From Trebonia sp963737285 (GTDB lineage Bacteria; Actinomycetota; Actinomycetes; Streptosporangiales; Streptosporangiaceae), in the NCBI GenBank assembly GCA_963737285.1, contig CAVTRT010000003.1, forward strand, positions 186,001 to 250,000: DNA of 64,000 bases. The letters run 5' to 3'. Shown here piece after piece: positions 52,876 to 62,802 of the stretch. Positions within the stretch are counted from its first letter, which is position 1; each line of letters opens with the position of its first letter. The position numbers and the translations under genes are program-made. A model generated the notes under the pieces. The model made no database searches. It was not told where the DNA came from and saw only the letters and a list, made by a program, of their open reading frames with translations.

Positions 52876-54118
52876 TGAGGTCGCCGCGGCGGAACGCTCC
52901 CTGGCCGAGGGGGATCGTCCACCACGCGTCCGCGCTGGCCAGCTGGCTCGTCGACCCCGCCCCGCGCCTGGCCGGGGTGGCCCACGGGAGCGCGGTCTGC
53001 CAGGGGACGGCCTGGGCAAGCGTGGCCCGCGGGAGCTTCGGGGCCGACGGGGCCAGCGTCACCGGGATCCATTCCTCCACGGCGGGCGCAGACGTCCAGT
53101 CGCGGTCCAGTTGCGCCTGGACGAGCGGGCCGCTGGCGGCCGTTACGCCCTGCAGCCCCGCCAGCAGCGGAAGCGCGAACAGCTCGGCAATCACCGCGGC
53201 CGCCAGCGGGTAGCCGGGAACGCCGATGACGGGCACGACGCCGGGCTCGCTGCGCTTCACGTGGCCAAGCAGCACCGGATGGCCAGGCCGGACCGCCACC
53301 CCGTGCACGGCCAGGCCGCCTACCTGCTCGACGACCGCGGCGGCGTAATCGTCACGCCCGCGACTGGATCCGGCGATCATGAGCACGAGGTCGGCGGCGA
53401 GCGCGGTGCGGCGCAGGTGTGCCGCGAGCACATCCGGGTCGTCGGGCTGGACGTCACTGACCACCGGGACCGCGCCAGACGAGGCGGCCAGCGCGGCGAG
53501 CATGACCGAGTTACTATCCGATGCCTGGCCATGCCTGAGCGGAACGCCGGCGGTGCGGATCTCATCCCCGGTAGGAATAATGGCAACCGTCGGCCGCCGG
53601 GCAACCGCCACCGTGGCGTGCCCGCCGGCCGCGGCGACCCCGAGGTCACCGGGGCGCAGTCGCTTTCCCGAGGGCACGAGCAGCGCACCAGCCTGGAAGT
53701 CCTCGCCAGCGGACCGTACGTTCAGCCCCGGCTGCACCGCTCCCGCCGCGTTGGCCTGCGCCGGCCCGATGATCTCGGCGCCACCATCGCTGCCGATAAC
53801 CACACGCTCGCGTTGCATTACGGTGTCGGTCCCTGGCGGCAGCGGATCTCCCGTGTCGGCCCAGGTGAACGCCCTAGCCGGCAGCCGCCCGCCGTCAGCG
53901 TCGGCTGCCAGGAACACGATTCCGTCCATCGCGGCGCAGGCCGCCTGGGGCGATGCCCACCGCGCGCGCACCTCGCATGCCGTCACCCGGCCGAGCGCGG
54001 CCGCGAGCGGAACCTCCTGAGCCACGGCCGTGGCTCGCCATCCGGCGCGGGTGCAGGAGTCCATCCACTGCGCGTAGGCCTGTGCCGGGCCCGGCCGTTC
54101 CTGGCTCGCCATGGTCAC
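52856..54118 (-). CDS. moeA: Molybdopterin molybdenumtransferase MoeA-like protein
   Basis: A 420-residue MoeA-family protein, which inserts molybdate into adenylylated molybdopterin. It has the substrate loop A-A-M-D-G-I, TDTVMQRERV, V-A-I-I-P-T-G-D-E-I, the MPT-binding loop IAGSSRGRDDY and VIGVPGYPLAA. The sequence is rather divergent (for example SSRG in place of the usual GGxS), as in actinomycete MoeA paralogs. GTG 54118 overlaps the FdhD stop, so the two are coupled and presumably serve the same molybdoenzyme. The C-terminal part has the normal domain IV. Confidence 0.9.
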   Translation of the reverse strand: MTMASQERPGPAQAYAQWMDSCTRAGWRATAVAQEVPLAAALGRVTACEVRARWASPQAACAAMDGIVFLAADADGGRLPARAFTWADTGDPLPPGTDTVMQRERVVIGSDGGAEIIGPAQANAAGAVQPGLNVRSAGEDFQAGALLVPSGKRLRPGDLGVAAAGGHATVAVARRPTVAIIPTGDEIRTAGVPLRHGQASDSNSVMLAALAASSGAVPVVSDVQPDDPDVLAAHLRRTALAADLVLMIAGSSRGRDDYAAAVVEQVGGLAVHGVAVRPGHPVLLGHVKRSEPGVVPVIGVPGYPLAAAVIAELFALPLLAGLQGVTAASGPLVQAQLDRDWTSAPAVEEWIPVTLAPSAPKLPRATLAQAVPWQTALPWATPARRGAGSTSQLASADAWWTIPLGQGAFRRGDLITVRPF

Positions 54119-55044
54119 CCGGCCACGAGGCGGTGCTCGCCGCAGTAGACGTTCATTGACTGGCCCCGCAGGAAGCCGACCAGCGTGAGTCCCGCCTCCT
54201 CCGCCAGTTGCGCGGCTAGCGAGGATGGCGCCGACACCGCTGCGAGCAGCGGAATGCCAGCGAGCACGGCCTTGTGGACCAGCTCAAACGAGGCCCGGCC
54301 GCTGACCAGCAGTGCGTGGCCGGCCAGCGGCAGCCGCCCGGACAGCAGTGCCCAGCCGACGACCTTGTCAACGGCATTGTGCCTGCCCACGTCCTCGCGC
54401 ACGACCACAAGGTCGCCCGCTGGGGTGAAAAGCCCGGCGGCGTGCAGCCCACCGGTTCGCGCGAACACCCGCTGCGCCTCACGCAGCCGGCCGGGCAGCG
54501 CCGCGAGCACGGCAGGGGAGAACCGGGTGTCGTCACCGGACAGTGCGGCCCGCGGCAGCACGCAGATGTCCTCGATCGACGTCTTCCCGCAGACCCCGCA
54601 GGCGGAGGTGGTCATGAAATTCCGCCGGGCACCCGCAGCTACCGGCACTTCGGGGGCGAGCCGCACGTCCGCGATGTTTCCCAGGTCCTCATGACGGTGA
54701 TCGTGCCCGCACGAGGTACCGTCACACAGCTTGATCTCCACGATGTCCGCCGCCGACCCGATGATCGCCTCGCTCACCAGGAACCCGGCGGCGAGCTCGA
54801 CGTCCTCGCCGGGCGTCCGCATCGTCATCGACAGCGCGCTGCCGTTCACCCGTATCCCCAGCGGTTCCTCGGCCGCCAGGAAGTCAGCGCGCGGCGTGAC
54901 TGTCACCTCCGCCACCCCGGGGGATGTCATTGCCTGGGAAACGGCCTGACGCGAAGCCACCTGCGTGGAAGCCGCCTCAAGGAACGGCGGCTGCGGGGAA
55001 AGCGTCACCCGCAGCACTCGCCTCCTCGCCGTGCGTCCCGACAC
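54115..55044 (-). CDS. fdhD: Formate dehydrogenase sulfurtransferase FdhD
   Basis: A 309-residue FdhD, which carries sulfur to the molybdenum cofactor of formate dehydrogenase. The catalytic pair is T-T-S-A-C-G-V-CGK near residue 148, and there are EDVGRHNAVDKVVGWAL and SGRASFELVHKAVLAGIP. A His/Cys stretch C-D-G-T-S-C-G-H-D-H-R-H lies before it. GTG 55044 has GGAAGGGA upstream; ATG 55107 is an alternative start with a longer N-terminus. It leads an operon with moeA. No formate dehydrogenase is encoded in this window. Confidence 0.92.
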   Translation of the reverse strand: MSGRTARRRVLRVTLSPQPPFLEAASTQVASRQAVSQAMTSPGVAEVTVTPRADFLAAEEPLGIRVNGSALSMTMRTPGEDVELAAGFLVSEAIIGSAADIVEIKLCDGTSCGHDHRHEDLGNIADVRLAPEVPVAAGARRNFMTTSACGVCGKTSIEDICVLPRAALSGDDTRFSPAVLAALPGRLREAQRVFARTGGLHAAGLFTPAGDLVVVREDVGRHNAVDKVVGWALLSGRLPLAGHALLVSGRASFELVHKAVLAGIPLLAAVSAPSSLAAQLAEEAGLTLVGFLRGQSMNVYCGEHRLVAG

Positions 55045-55124
55045 TGAGCGTCCCTTCCAACTATCACCCTTGTCATCAGCGTAACGTGCGACGCGAGGCA
55101 GCAGCATGAGCGGCTCTCCGCCAG

Positions 55125-56009
55125 CTACGGCCTCGCTGCGCGGGAAGGGGCGAAGTCAGGGTCCGGCTCCACGAACGCCTCCACGATGCCGAGGTAGGCG
55201 AATGCCGCCAGCGACCATGGCGCGGTACCGCCATGCAGCCCGGGACCGGGAAGGGAGGCGTTCAGCAACCCGTCCACATGCCGGACAACATCGTGGCTGG
55301 GATCCGGGCCGCCATCCGCGGCCGGGCCGCCCCGCTCGTCGGCATCCCCCTCCCCGAGCGCCGTCTGGACCTGGACGTTGCGCAGCGCGAGCCCCTGGAT
55401 GAACAGGCCGCCCGCTAGCTGTAGCTGCTCCACCGTCAGGGCTGGGTCCCGCAGCCGTAGCCCAAGCTCGGTCGCCACGATCTCGAACACCGCGACCATC
55501 GCATCCCTGGACTGTGACTGCGCCGCCTCCAGGGCCGCGGCGATCTTGCGCCGCGCCGCGCCGGTCCGGGTGGAGCCGAGAGTCGCGACGAGCGCCATAT
55601 GCAGCCGCCACTCGAGACTTTCCGACAGCGTACGGTAGTTGTGCTCGGCAGTGACGCGCACCACCTCCCGCAGCAGCGCGCGGCGCCCCTCCGCCGTCGT
55701 CACCAGCTGCTGGTTGTCGGCGATGAGCCGCCCGACGACTGCGGGTGTCTCGGGCGACAGTACAGCCCGGTCGCGCAGCCAGCTGCCCGCTCCCGCAAGG
55801 TAGCACAGCAGGTCGTCGGTGTAGTCCTCCTTGTACGGCCAGGCCCGGTACGCCGAGCTGCGCGGGACCCCTGCCCGCGCGATGACCTCCTCAAGGCGCA
55901 GGTGCTCGATCGTGAGCGCAGCACCGGCCTCCAGGGCCAGGTCCCGCCCCGCGTCGAGCATCCGCTGCCGGATCTCCTGCGCGGGCACCCGCCCTGGCCG
56001 GGTCGTCAT
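55125..56009 (-). CDS. TetR-like regulator
   Basis: A 294-residue protein. The N-terminal ~60 residues form a TetR-type HTH (QRMLDAGRDLALEAG, HLRLEEVIARAGVPRSSAYR). The rest is helical with ERG/ALV-rich repeats of the TetR ligand domain and a long tail after residue ~200. It is longer than most TetR proteins. The ATG at 56009 follows GGGGAGGC. It is not clearly tied to a neighbour; the adjacent fdhD is on the same strand downstream. Confidence 0.82.
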   Translation of the reverse strand: MTTRPGRVPAQEIRQRMLDAGRDLALEAGAALTIEHLRLEEVIARAGVPRSSAYRAWPYKEDYTDDLLCYLAGAGSWLRDRAVLSPETPAVVGRLIADNQQLVTTAEGRRALLREVVRVTAEHNYRTLSESLEWRLHMALVATLGSTRTGAARRKIAAALEAAQSQSRDAMVAVFEIVATELGLRLRDPALTVEQLQLAGGLFIQGLALRNVQVQTALGEGDADERGGPAADGGPDPSHDVVRHVDGLLNASLPGPGLHGGTAPWSLAAFAYLGIVEAFVEPDPDFAPSRAARP

Positions 56010-56227
56010 CGGCGCCTCCCCACGCTTTGCCCTCATGCGAGGGATTGATGTGAGCAACGTACCCGGACACGCTACATGAGACATTAGACTTCGTGTCTCA
56101 AGAGGTGCGGGCGAGCGAGCACTCTGGGGACGGCTCTCAGGAGGGGGAGGGCCGGGACAGGGGCGGGCGCGGAGGCAATGCCTCCGCGCCCGGTGCTCAG
56201 CCCTGTCGCCCTTGCGGACTGCCTGCC

Positions 56228-57977
56228 TCACCGGTGGTCCGCGCCCGCTGCGCTTGCCCGGGTGCGGACGTACAGCCGGCCGATGCCCCAGGAGTAAGCG
56301 CCGACGGCGGTGAAGGACTGCTCGAACCACCTGAGCAGGCCGGGGGTCCACGGGATGCGCCGGGCGGACCCGCCGCCGGGTCCCCGCCCGGGCGTGAACC
56401 AGACGTAGTCCGCCCGGCTAAGCCAGGCCTTCCACGCCGCGACGACCGAGGGCATGCGGGCCGCACCGCCCTGGACGCTGACGCCGCTGCTGAGCACCAG
56501 GGTCTGTGCGAGCGAGTCGACGATGATCGGGCAGGACGCCGGGTACCCGGTGAACCGGTCGGCGGCGATCGTCAGTGACACCTCGTCGGTCACCACGCAC
56601 GAGCCGCGGGGGATCTGGTGCGCGACCGCCTGCGCGGTCACCTGCTTCATCGGGTAGATCTCGGCGACCTGCAGCGCGGCGACCAGGCCGAAGGCGACAG
56701 TGATCGCGCCCGCGACGACCCGGACAGGGGAGCGCATGACCACGCCGGCCGCGCCGCCGGCGGTGAGAGCCAGCCACGGGGCCGGGAAGTCGGGATAGTG
56801 ATAGAAGAACGCTGAGTAGCTCACGATCGCGACGCACGCGGCCGCGGCGGTGGCGGCCGAGAACCACTCAAGCGGCGACGGCGGCAGCGACAAGTAGCTG
56901 GCCCGCCAGCAAAAGCCGCCCGCCAGCGCGGCGGCGCCGGCCGCCGCTACGACGTAGGGCAGCCACGTGAGGCTCGTGCCCGCGTCCTGCGGCGCCGAGC
57001 TTCCCGGCGGCGTAGATGGACAGGGCGCCGCCGTCGAGGACCGCAAGGTGACCATGGACGGTCAGGATGTCGATCAAGCCGGTGAGGTGGGCGAGGCGGA
57101 CGGCGACTGGCACGGCGGTGCCGGTGCGGGCCACCTGGTCGATGATCGTGCTGCGCCACAGTGTCCCCGGCGCGGCTAGCGCGAACGGCGCGAGCGGCAC
57201 GGCGAACCCGACGGCCAGGCCGGCGACGTACCGCCGGACCCGGGCACTGCCGCCCGGATCGCAGGCGGCCAGCCAGGCGGCCGCGCACACGGCGAGCAGC
57301 ACCGCGGCCGGGACCATGGCCCAGAACTTGACCGCCGCCGCGAAGCCCATCGCCAGCCCGGCCCACAGCAGGTTCCTGGCCGGGGCCAGCTGGCCGTCGC
57401 GGAAGGCGGCGGTGACGGCGAGCAGGCACAGCAGGTTCATCCAGGGCTGAAGCATCAGCGTGTGGGCGGTGCTGATGTCATCGGGGTAAATCGCCAGGGA
57501 GCCGCACGTCACCAGCGTCACGAGCGGGCCACGATGCAGCACCAGACGGCCGGCGAGCGGGACGCACGCGGCGCTGGCGAGCGCTGTCAGCACCCGCGCG
57601 AGCGCCAGCGCCTTGACGGTGGTAGTCACCGCCGCGACCAGCGCCACCGGCATCATCAGCAGCACGATCCCCGGCGGCTGGACGAACGCGAAGTCGCGGT
57701 AGGGGATGGCCCCCTCGGTCAGGTGGATCGCCGCGCCGAGGTAGACGCCGTCGTCGTACTCGGTGATCCCGGTCAGGTAGCCCGGCCTGGTGAACGTGAA
57801 CATCCGCAGCGCGAGCGCGGCGACGGTGGCCACCACGACGATCCAGGCCGGCAGCGTGCCGAGGAGACGGCGCTGCCTGCCTGGCCGCTTCCGCGCGTAT
57901 GCCTGGTGCCCGGTCCTGGCCGCACTCGCCCTGCGTGGGACGCCGGTCACGTTGCCGGCGGTCCCCAGATCCCCCAT
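56228..57977 (-). pseudogene. GT39/ArnT-like membrane glycosyltransferase, frameshifted
   Basis: Two frames together form one protein of about 580 residues with ~11 helices. The N-terminal frame has TM1 and the family motif region GITEYDDGVYLGAAIHLTEG, then I-P-Y-R-D-F-A-F-VQPPG, typical of the catalytic Asp loop of PMT-like enzymes, through SIYAAGKLG near 57000. One base off, the sequence continues APQDAGTSLTWLPYVVAA, then S-Y-S-A-FFYHYPDFPAPW, and ends with a soluble C-terminal domain around SCVVTDEVSLTIAADR. Single-base indel near 57000. Substrate is likely a polyprenol-phosphate sugar. Sequencing error is plausible. Confidence 0.75.
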
Positions 57978-58060
57978 CACGGAGGGAAGATATCAGGTAA
58001 CGAAGAGTAATCAAACGGCAGTGCCCATGGAGGCTGAGTCACCCTTCAGAAGCCAGGACC

Positions 58061-59746
58061 TTACACCGCGAGCCAGACGGTCGTGCTCGGCGGAACCGAT
58101 ACGGATCCGCCGACATCATCGAGCGGCGAGCTCGACAGCAGCACCTCGCGGTGCGGCGGCGCCGGTACCGGGTCGGGGCCGAGGTTGGCGAACAGCTCGA
58201 ACCTCGGCTCGCGGCGAAAGTGCAGCTGCCTGCTGGCGGGGCCATCCGTGCCTTGCGGGCGTCCCGTCGCGGAGCGCTCCCCGCCGTCCCCGTCCAGCCA
58301 GCGGAGCGGGCCGGTCCCGCCGAGTGCCGGGTGTGACCTGCGTAGCCGCAGTGCCGCCTTGTACATGCACAGGAACGACGCGGGGTCATCACGTTCAGCT
58401 TCGACGGAGAACGTGTCCCACCCCGGCGGCTGCGGGAGCCAGGCAGGAGCGGACTGGCCACGCGGCGTTCGGGAAAATCCAAAGGAGGGGCCGGAAGACG
58501 ACCATGGAAGCGGGATTCGGCAGCCATCGCGGCCGGCGCGCTTCCCGCCGGTACGGTGGAAGGTGGGGTCCTGGCGGGCGGCGTCCGGGATGTCCAGCAC
58601 CTCGGGCAGCCCAAGTTCCTCGCCCTGGTAGATGTAGGCCGATCCGGGCAGGGCAAGCTGCAGCAGTGCCGCCGCGCGAGCCGCTGCGGGGCTGCCGAAC
58701 CGGGTCACCGGCCGTACCACGTCATGGTTGCCCAGCACCCAGGGGGCCTGTGACCCGTCACACATGGCGTACGTGGAGTCGATCGCCGCGCGAACCGACG
58801 CCGCCTCCCACGGCGACAGGATGAGGCTGAAGTTGAAGACCTGCGGCAGCTCGTCGGCGGCGAGGTAAGGCTGCAGCGTCGATGGCTTGTCGTACCAGAC
58901 CTCGCCGACCGCCGTCCGCGCGCCGGGGAACGCGGTGGTCGGGTAGGAGTCCAAGATCTTGCGCCACGTCCGGTACAGCGCGTGCAGTTCGGGCTGGTGG
59001 TAGTAGCCAGACGGCGCGTGTGACCGCTCCGGGGATGGGCTGTCGGCCAGCGTCGCGTCCTTGAAAAGGCCGTGCGCGACATCAACCCGGAAGCCCGCGA
59101 CCCCGCGGTCCAGCCAGAACCGCAGCGTGTCCTCGAACATGGCGACCACAGCCGGGTGGTGCCAGTTGAAGTCCGGCTGGCTGACGTCGAACATGTGCAG
59201 GTACCAGTCATCATCAGGCGGTGCCTGCCCGGGGGCGCCTGCCTGGCCGCCCAGGCCTGGTACCTCCCGCACCCGGTCCCACGCGGGACCGCCGAAGGCA
59301 GAGGGCCAGTTGTTCGGCGGCTGCGAGCCGCCGGGACCCCGGCCCGGCCGGAAGATGAACAGCTCGCGCTCCTTGCTGCCCGGCCTGGCGGCTAGCGCCG
59401 CCCGGAACAGCGGGTGATCCCACGAGCAGTGGTTCGGGACGATGTCGACGATCACCCGGATGCCGCGCGCGCCAGCGTCGGCCACCAGGGCGTCAAAGCC
59501 GGCCAGCGTCCCGAGCCGGGGGTCGACGTCGCGGTAGTCGGCGACGTCGTACCCGCCGTCGTGCAGTGGCGACGGGTAGAACGGGGTCAGCCAGATCGCG
59601 TCGATGCCCAGGTCGGCCAGGTAGTCCAGGCGGGCGCGCAGGCCCTCCAGATCACCAATCCCGTCCCCGTCGCTGTCGGCGAAGCTGCGCGGGTAGACCT
59701 GGTAGACGACAGCATCTTTCCACCAGGGACTCTCGCTTACGGCCAA
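58061..59746 (-). CDS. GH13 alpha-glucosidase / oligo-1,6-glucosidase
   Basis: A 561-residue alpha-amylase superfamily enzyme. It starts S-P-W-W-K-D-A-VVYQVYPRSFADS and has D-G-I-G-D-L. The four conserved regions read VDIVPNHCSWDH, GFRVDVAHGL (nucleophile Asp), TAVGEVWYD (acid/base Glu) and LGNHDVVRP (stabiliser Asp). It would release glucose from short alpha-glucans, sucrose or trehalose-like substrates in the cytoplasm. There is no signal peptide. The ATG at 59746 is the natural start. No sugar ABC transporter is beside it. Confidence 0.93.
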   Translation of the reverse strand: MAVSESPWWKDAVVYQVYPRSFADSDGDGIGDLEGLRARLDYLADLGIDAIWLTPFYPSPLHDGGYDVADYRDVDPRLGTLAGFDALVADAGARGIRVIVDIVPNHCSWDHPLFRAALAARPGSKERELFIFRPGRGPGGSQPPNNWPSAFGGPAWDRVREVPGLGGQAGAPGQAPPDDDWYLHMFDVSQPDFNWHHPAVVAMFEDTLRFWLDRGVAGFRVDVAHGLFKDATLADSPSPERSHAPSGYYHQPELHALYRTWRKILDSYPTTAFPGARTAVGEVWYDKPSTLQPYLAADELPQVFNFSLILSPWEAASVRAAIDSTYAMCDGSQAPWVLGNHDVVRPVTRFGSPAAARAAALLQLALPGSAYIYQGEELGLPEVLDIPDAARQDPTFHRTGGKRAGRDGCRIPLPWSSSGPSFGFSRTPRGQSAPAWLPQPPGWDTFSVEAERDDPASFLCMYKAALRLRRSHPALGGTGPLRWLDGDGGERSATGRPQGTDGPASRQLHFRREPRFELFANLGPDPVPAPPHREVLLSSSPLDDVGGSVSVPPSTTVWLAV

Positions 59747-60014
59747 AGGGTTCTCCTACTGACTAGAAACTAGCGACCTGAGAATTCCTCTCGCACCTGC
59801 GCAGGCCCCGAGCATGCGCCCACCGTCGCAAATCTAGTTGTGGTCAGCTAGTCGTCGGCGGAGGCGTCAGGCTCCTGGTGGTCCCCCTGGTCGTCAGAAC
59901 AAGCGGGCAGCGCGCGGGCGCAGTCGGCGGGTTGGATGCCCGTCCGCCTCGGCAATAAACGACAGTCCTGCTAAGCCCCAGAACCAGAACGGGCCGTGCT
60001 CCCGGTCCTGCCCG

Positions 60015-61313
60015 TCATGGCGCGGGCCCGACGTAGTGATGTGGCCACCAGCCGATAAGGAAGGCGAGCAGGCCGGCCGACGCGACAACGACCGTCCAAA
60101 AGAGCCACCGGGGCAGGTTGGCAGCGGCGAACCCGATGAAGATACCGAAGGCGCTCCACACCATCCGGGGCTTGGTGCTCTGGGCGTCGGAGACGATGCA
60201 CGCCAGCAGCGTCAAGACGGTGAACATGGTCAGCCACCACGGCAACCGTGTCCTGACCATGAAGAAGACCCCGGCGACGGCGGCCGCGAACATGATCGTC
60301 AGCACGATGGTGTAGAGCACGTTCACGCTGTCATAGGGGCCGACTTGCCAGGTCAGCAGCTTGAACGTGTGAAGGCCGCCATCGATCTTCTCGGCCCAGC
60401 CATGCTTCTCGGTCGAGAACCAGAAATCCAGGTCGTGGTAACGGTAGCCCAGCCAGCCGAAGAACACGGCCACTCCGACCAGCGACAGCGGGGCAGCCAC
60501 CAGCGAGCGCCACTCCCGCCGCTCCCGGATCGCGATAATGGCCCCGATGCCAAGGACCGCGGTGAGCACGATCAGCGTCGGCCGCTCGGCCGTGCCCACG
60601 GCCGCCAGCAGGCCAGCTAGCAGCCAGCGCCGGTCCAGCATGGCCAGCAGCACCGCCGCCGCGATGGCGACCGCCAGCGGCTCGGAGTACAGCAGGCCGA
60701 ACGTCATCGCGCCAGGGAACACGCAGAACGCCACGACCGCCCGGTCGGCCACCCAGCGGCTCGCGACCCGGTTGGCCACCGCCCACACACCCAGCGATGC
60801 CGCGGCCCCGCTCGCGATGCTCGCGAGCAGGGCGCCGGCTAGCCAGTTCCCGCCCGCGACCCAGTGCATCAGCCGGATTAGCGCCGGCCAGGCGGGGAAG
60901 AACGCCGGCAGGTAGGGGTAAGGCGCTGGCGGCACCGGTGGCTTGTACGTGATCGGCGGATTGTAGGACGCCGGCAGGTTGACTAGCTTGAACGACTGAT
61001 AGGGATGGTGGACCAGGGGCGGCGGGAAGACCAGTGTCTTCGGGTAGCCGTGCTGCGCGATCGCCAGGTAGTGCGTGGCGTCCTTGATCAGGAAGTAGAA
61101 CGTCCAGGGCTCGCTCGTGCCGTAGATGGCGTTGGCGACCTGCCAGCTGACAACGATGAGAATCCATGTAGCCGCGTAGACCAGCAGCGGAAACAGCCAC
61201 GGCTGCGGTAGCCGGTCACTGATCGCGCACCGCCGGCCACGCAGCCTATGCCGGCCCGTGGCATCATCAGCGGGCCTCGTAGCGCGACCGGAGGATGCTT
61301 TGGTAGGTGCCAT
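60015..61313 (-). CDS. GPI-mannosyltransferase-type (PIG-V-like) membrane protein
   Basis: A 432-residue membrane protein with about ten helices. After TM1 (LLVYAATWILIVVSWQV) comes the loop F-Y-F-L-I-K-D-A-THYLAIAQHGYP with the Asp typical of GT-C enzymes, then a Pro-rich stretch and PYLPAFFPAWPALIRL. F-C-V-F-P-GAMTFGLLYSEPL matches PIG-V/GT76-like bacterial mannosyltransferases. The later helices are less specific. It would add a sugar from polyprenol-P to a surface glycan. The ATG at 61313 has no strong SD. Confidence 0.8.
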   Translation of the reverse strand: MAPTKASSGRATRPADDATGRHRLRGRRCAISDRLPQPWLFPLLVYAATWILIVVSWQVANAIYGTSEPWTFYFLIKDATHYLAIAQHGYPKTLVFPPPLVHHPYQSFKLVNLPASYNPPITYKPPVPPAPYPYLPAFFPAWPALIRLMHWVAGGNWLAGALLASIASGAAASLGVWAVANRVASRWVADRAVVAFCVFPGAMTFGLLYSEPLAVAIAAAVLLAMLDRRWLLAGLLAAVGTAERPTLIVLTAVLGIGAIIAIRERREWRSLVAAPLSLVGVAVFFGWLGYRYHDLDFWFSTEKHGWAEKIDGGLHTFKLLTWQVGPYDSVNVLYTIVLTIMFAAAVAGVFFMVRTRLPWWLTMFTVLTLLACIVSDAQSTKPRMVWSAFGIFIGFAAANLPRWLFWTVVVASAGLLAFLIGWWPHHYVGPAP

Positions 61314-61437
61314 AAAGCGCCGTTACTTCCCATCGGGGGGTCCAAGCTCGATGTTGTGGACGAACCGGGAGCTTAGCAATTGTCCCCACTGTACCGAGGA
61401 CCATGTCCGCCGGATCGCTCGCAGCGCAACACCAGGC

Positions 61438-61470
61438 TTGACAAGGTTGCCTTGTGTTGCCGATACAAGC
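61438..61470 (+). promoter_or_regulatory. Promoter with nested palindromes upstream of moaA
   Basis: TTGACA (61438) is followed at 17-18 bp by GATACA (-10-like). Overlapping them is the palindrome ACAAGG-TTG-CCTTGT (61441-61455) and a second inverted repeat CTTGT...ACAAG. The overlap suggests repressor control of moaA. Confidence 0.45.
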
Positions 61471-61519
61471 ACCGCCGCAGGATGCTCGTGGTGCGCGAGC
61501 GGACGCGTAGGCTTGAGCG

Positions 61520-62509
61520 ATGCTGGCTGACTCATATGGACGGATAGCCACAGATCTGCGGGTGTCGCTGACGGACCGCTGCAACCTCCGGTGCGCGTAC
61601 TGCATGCCCCCCGAGGGCCTTGCCTGGCTGCCCAAGCCGGAAGTACTGTCTGGCGACGAGGTTAGCCGCCTAGTCCGGATTGGTGTTGAGCTGCTGGGCA
61701 TCGCGGAGGTGCGGTTCACCGGGGGTGAGCCGCTGCTGTGCCCAGACCTCGTGTCGATCATAGCCGCGACGGCCGGGCTCTCGCCGCGCCCGGAGATTTC
61801 GCTGACCACCAACGGCATTGGGCTGGGGCGCCTCGCGGCACCGCTGCGCGAGGCTGGCCTGGACCGGATCAACGTGTCGCTGGACACGCTGCGCCCTGAG
61901 GTCTTCCGCAAGCTGGCGCTGCGCGACCGGCTCCCGGACGTGCTGGAGGGGCTGGCCGCCGCCGCTGCCGCCGGGCTGTCCCCAGTCAAGGTGAACGCCG
62001 TCGTCATGCGCGACGTCAACGACTTCGAGGCTGTCCCCCTGCTGCGCTACTGCCTGGAGCGCGGCTATGAGCTTCGCTTCATCGAGCAGATGCCACTGGA
62101 CGCCCAGCACGGCTGGAAGCGCGCGGAAATGGTGACCGCGGACGAGATTTTCCGGCTGCTCACGGCCGAGTTCAAGCTCGCCCCCGATACCGAGCGATCC
62201 CGCGGCGCTGCCCCCGCTGAGACCTTCCTCGTCGATGGTGGACCCGGACGGGTCGGCGTGATCGCCTCCGTGACCAGGCCGTTCTGTGGCGCCTGCGACC
62301 GGGTGCGGCTGACCGCCGATGGCCAGATCCGCAACTGCCTGTTCGCCCGCCAGGAAAGCGACCTGCGCTCGGCGCTGCGCGGCGGCGCCTGCGACCAGGA
62401 GATCGCCGCCCGCTGGCGTGCCGCCGTGGCGGTCAAGCTACCCGGCCATGGGATCAACGACCCCACCTTCCTGCAGCCTGACCGCCCCATGTCTGCTATC
62501 GGGGGATAG
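61520..62509 (+). CDS. moaA: GTP 3',8-cyclase MoaA
   Basis: A 329-residue radical-SAM enzyme that starts molybdenum cofactor synthesis. The N-terminal cluster motif is C21-N-L-R-C25-A-Y-C28. FTGGEPLL binds SAM. The C-terminal cluster is formed by FCGACDRVRL with NCLF (about residues 255-273), and the chain ends in Gly-Gly (SAIGG), needed for activity. The ATG at 61520 has a weak SD. moaA stands alone here, 7 kb from fdhD-moeA, with its own promoter. Confidence 0.95.
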   Translation: MLADSYGRIATDLRVSLTDRCNLRCAYCMPPEGLAWLPKPEVLSGDEVSRLVRIGVELLGIAEVRFTGGEPLLCPDLVSIIAATAGLSPRPEISLTTNGIGLGRLAAPLREAGLDRINVSLDTLRPEVFRKLALRDRLPDVLEGLAAAAAAGLSPVKVNAVVMRDVNDFEAVPLLRYCLERGYELRFIEQMPLDAQHGWKRAEMVTADEIFRLLTAEFKLAPDTERSRGAAPAETFLVDGGPGRVGVIASVTRPFCGACDRVRLTADGQIRNCLFARQESDLRSALRGGACDQEIAARWRAAVAVKLPGHGINDPTFLQPDRPMSAIGG

Positions 62510-62535
62510 CGGCTTATCGCTGGGGCTGGTCCCGG

Positions 62536-62802
62536 CTACGCCATGGCCCGCTGGTAGGCGCGGGTGCCCCACCACAGGGCCAGGGCGGCCGCCGCGCCAC
62601 TGACGGGGAAGCCGACGCCGACGGTGGCCGTGCCGATTGTCCCGGCGGCCAGGTCGCGAGCGGCGTAGCGCGGCATATCGCGAGTTGACTCAAGGACGCC
62701 GGCGTCGTCGGCTCGTGTCGCGCCTGACTCGCTGGCGTAGCCGCGCCGATACCGTTCCGACTGGCCGGCGGTGGAGAGCTGGCTGTGGCAGCTCGCTGGC
62801 AT
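62536..62802 (-). CDS. Small hypothetical protein with one C-terminal TM
   Basis: An 88-residue ORF with a hydrophilic start and one membrane segment near the end (TVGVGFPVSGAAAALALWW), finishing G-T-R-A-Y-Q-R-A-M-A. I recognise no family. Its first ~25 codons lie in the degenerate part of the 33-bp repeat array, so the start is doubtful. Confidence 0.35.
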   Translation of the reverse strand: MPASCHSQLSTAGQSERYRRGYASESGATRADDAGVLESTRDMPRYAARDLAAGTIGTATVGVGFPVSGAAAALALWWGTRAYQRAMA

